Shown here: positions 12,920 through 13,806 of the stretch, piece after piece | How positions within the stretch are numbered: the first letter of the stretch is position 1 | Layout: the number at the start of each line of letters is the position of its first letter | Assembly: GCA_023391155.1 (NCBI GenBank) | Contig: JAEWBM010000111.1 | Coordinates: forward strand, 1 to 13,806 | Source: Acidobacteriota bacterium | GTDB taxonomy: Bacteria; Acidobacteriota; Blastocatellia; Pyrinomonadales; Pyrinomonadaceae | DNA length: 13,806 nt | Direction of reading: 5' to 3' | Position numbers and translations under genes: made by a program | The notes under the pieces: model-generated | Seen by the model: only the letters and a program-made list of their open reading frames with translations | Told to the model about the DNA's origin: nothing | The model's database searches: none

Positions 12920-13806
12920 CTATAATGTAGCTTTAGTATTTCTTAAACTTTCCGTATTCTCAACGTTCAAACAGCGAACTTCCCGATCTATTTGCCTGAC
13001 GAGGCCCGAGAGCACCTTCCCGGCACCGACTTCCACAAAGGTCGTCGCCCCTCCGGCTATAAGGTTTCGAACTGTTTCAAGCCATTGCACCGTGCCCGAG
13101 ACCTGCCGGGTCAGAGCATCCGCTACCGCTTCGGGATCGTCATTCGCCTCGGCATCAATGATGAGCACCACGGGGAATGAAAAGGCTCCATACTCGAGCT
13201 TTTCGAGATCTGTCGCTAATCGTTCCTGGGCCGGCATCATCAGCGCACAATGGAACGGTGCGGAAACGTTCAACTTTATCGCACGTTTCGCTCCCCGCTC
13301 TTTCATAAGCTCACATGCACGGTCAACAGCGCCTACATTTCCGGCTATTACGATCTGCGAAGGCGAATTTATATTGGCCGGACTGCAGACCTCGCCTTGT
13401 GCTGCCTCAGTGCAAACCTCGGAAACGGTTGCGGCATCCAGTCCCAGTATCGCGGCCATGGCACCCGTTCCGACCGGTACAGCTTCCTGCATATACACGC
13501 CACGTGCACGGACCGTGCGAACAGCATCCGTGAGATCTAGCACTCCGGCCGCCACCAAGGCTGAATATTCACCCAAGCTGTGCCCAGCGGCAAAATCCGG
13601 AGCGGCAAAGCCCTCGCTCTCCATAGCACGGTACGCCGCAATCGATGTCGTTAATATCGCGGGTTGCGTATTTGCCGTGAGCTGCAGTTCGGCTTCGTCA
13701 CCGGAAAAACACAGCTCTGACAAGGGAAATCCCAACGCTTCATCTGCCTTTTCAAATACCTCTCGAGCGGCGGGAAAGTTGTCGAAAAGGTCCTTGCCCA
13801 TGCCTA
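12920..13806 (-). CDS. fabD: Malonyl-CoA:ACP transacylase, N-terminus outside the window
   Basis: The open frame continues past base 13806: the codons before ATG 13801 read ...GMGKD, which lies inside the conserved start (FxFPGQGSQxVGMGKDL), so about 15-20 N-terminal residues, including the GQGSQ motif, are missing. From Met 13801 the nucleophile is Ser75 in GHSLGEYSAL, the malonate-binding Arg is Arg100 in RARGVYMQEAVP, and the catalytic His is His184 in NVSAPFHCALM. The Ser-His spacing of 109 equals that of E. coli FabD (S92, H201). It moves malonyl from CoA to ACP, the entry step for elongation. The gene ends 12 nt before acpP and forms the upstream end of the visible fab cluster. The C-terminus is VETVRNLIAGG then EVGAGKVLSGL, typical of the family. 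Confidence 0.97.
   Translation of the reverse strand, partial: GMGKDLFDNFPAAREVFEKADEALGFPLSELCFSGDEAELQLTANTQPAILTTSIAAYRAMESEGFAAPDFAAGHSLGEYSALVAAGVLDLTDAVRTVRARGVYMQEAVPVGTGAMAAILGLDAATVSEVCTEAAQGEVCSPANINSPSQIVIAGNVGAVDRACELMKERGAKRAIKLNVSAPFHCALMMPAQERLATDLEKLEYGAFSFPVVLIIDAEANDDPEAVADALTRQVSGTVQWLETVRNLIAGGATTFVEVGAGKVLSGLVRQIDREVRCLNVENTESLRNTKATL

Noticed and set aside
1..13806. CRISPR array, insertion sequence, prophage or defence system
   Set aside because: No regularly spaced repeats, transposase, integrase or known defence domain is present on either strand; the recognised genes are mostly metabolic and signalling genes.

Overview
The window is an ordinary chromosomal housekeeping stretch of a moderately GC-rich, non-model bacterium. 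My best guess is Acidobacteriota, class Blastocatellia. That rests on the short 'ACGDAANTNTANTN'-type lipoprotein, a degenerate GGDEF sensor and the mix of gene families, so it is an inference and not a phylogenetic placement. No mobile element, CRISPR array, phage gene, tRNA or rRNA was seen.

Layout. At 1-1436 (minus) lie the first 43 codons of an MBL-fold, CPSF-type RNA exonuclease-like protein and, upstream of it, a two-TM GAF-GGDEF protein with a degenerate active site and its own promoter at 1538-1567. From 1518 to 2211 there is little intact coding sequence. It holds a promoter followed at once by a terminator, then a decayed copy of a small lipoprotein gene, then a second copy of the same promoter that drives the intact lipoprotein gene (2212-2517). 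That gene ends at a perfect 14-bp-stem terminator. At 2574-4601 (minus) is a DUF255/thioredoxin-fold protein of the YyaL/SPATA20 family. On the plus strand follow an EstB/class-C beta-lactamase-like serine hydrolase (4787-6094), a formyltransferase-family protein (6138-7079), a conserved hypothetical protein (7092-7580) and a class-III PLP aminotransferase (7769-9124).

The 9125-9506 gap holds the most unusual structure. A CIRCE-like (HrcA operator-like) inverted repeat lies just upstream of a sigma70-type promoter. A roughly 210-nt stretch without a convincing long ORF follows, and then a strong intrinsic terminator. It looks like a small-RNA or small-peptide unit.

From 13806 back to 9507 (minus) runs fabD (N-terminus cut by the window edge), acpP and fabF, the malonyl transfer, carrier and condensation steps of type II fatty acid synthesis. 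etfB and etfA (electron transfer flavoprotein) follow. fabD and acpP are tightly packed and etfB/etfA overlap by 4 nt. Between fabF and etfB an intrinsic terminator hairpin spans the fabF stop codon, and its U-tract occupies the position where an etfB ribosome binding site would be. The etf operon ends at a good terminator at 9451-9482.

I found no convincing new multi-gene system. The points most worth a second look are the CIRCE-like/small-transcript unit, the promoter-plus-lipoprotein tandem duplication and the fabF/etfB terminator.
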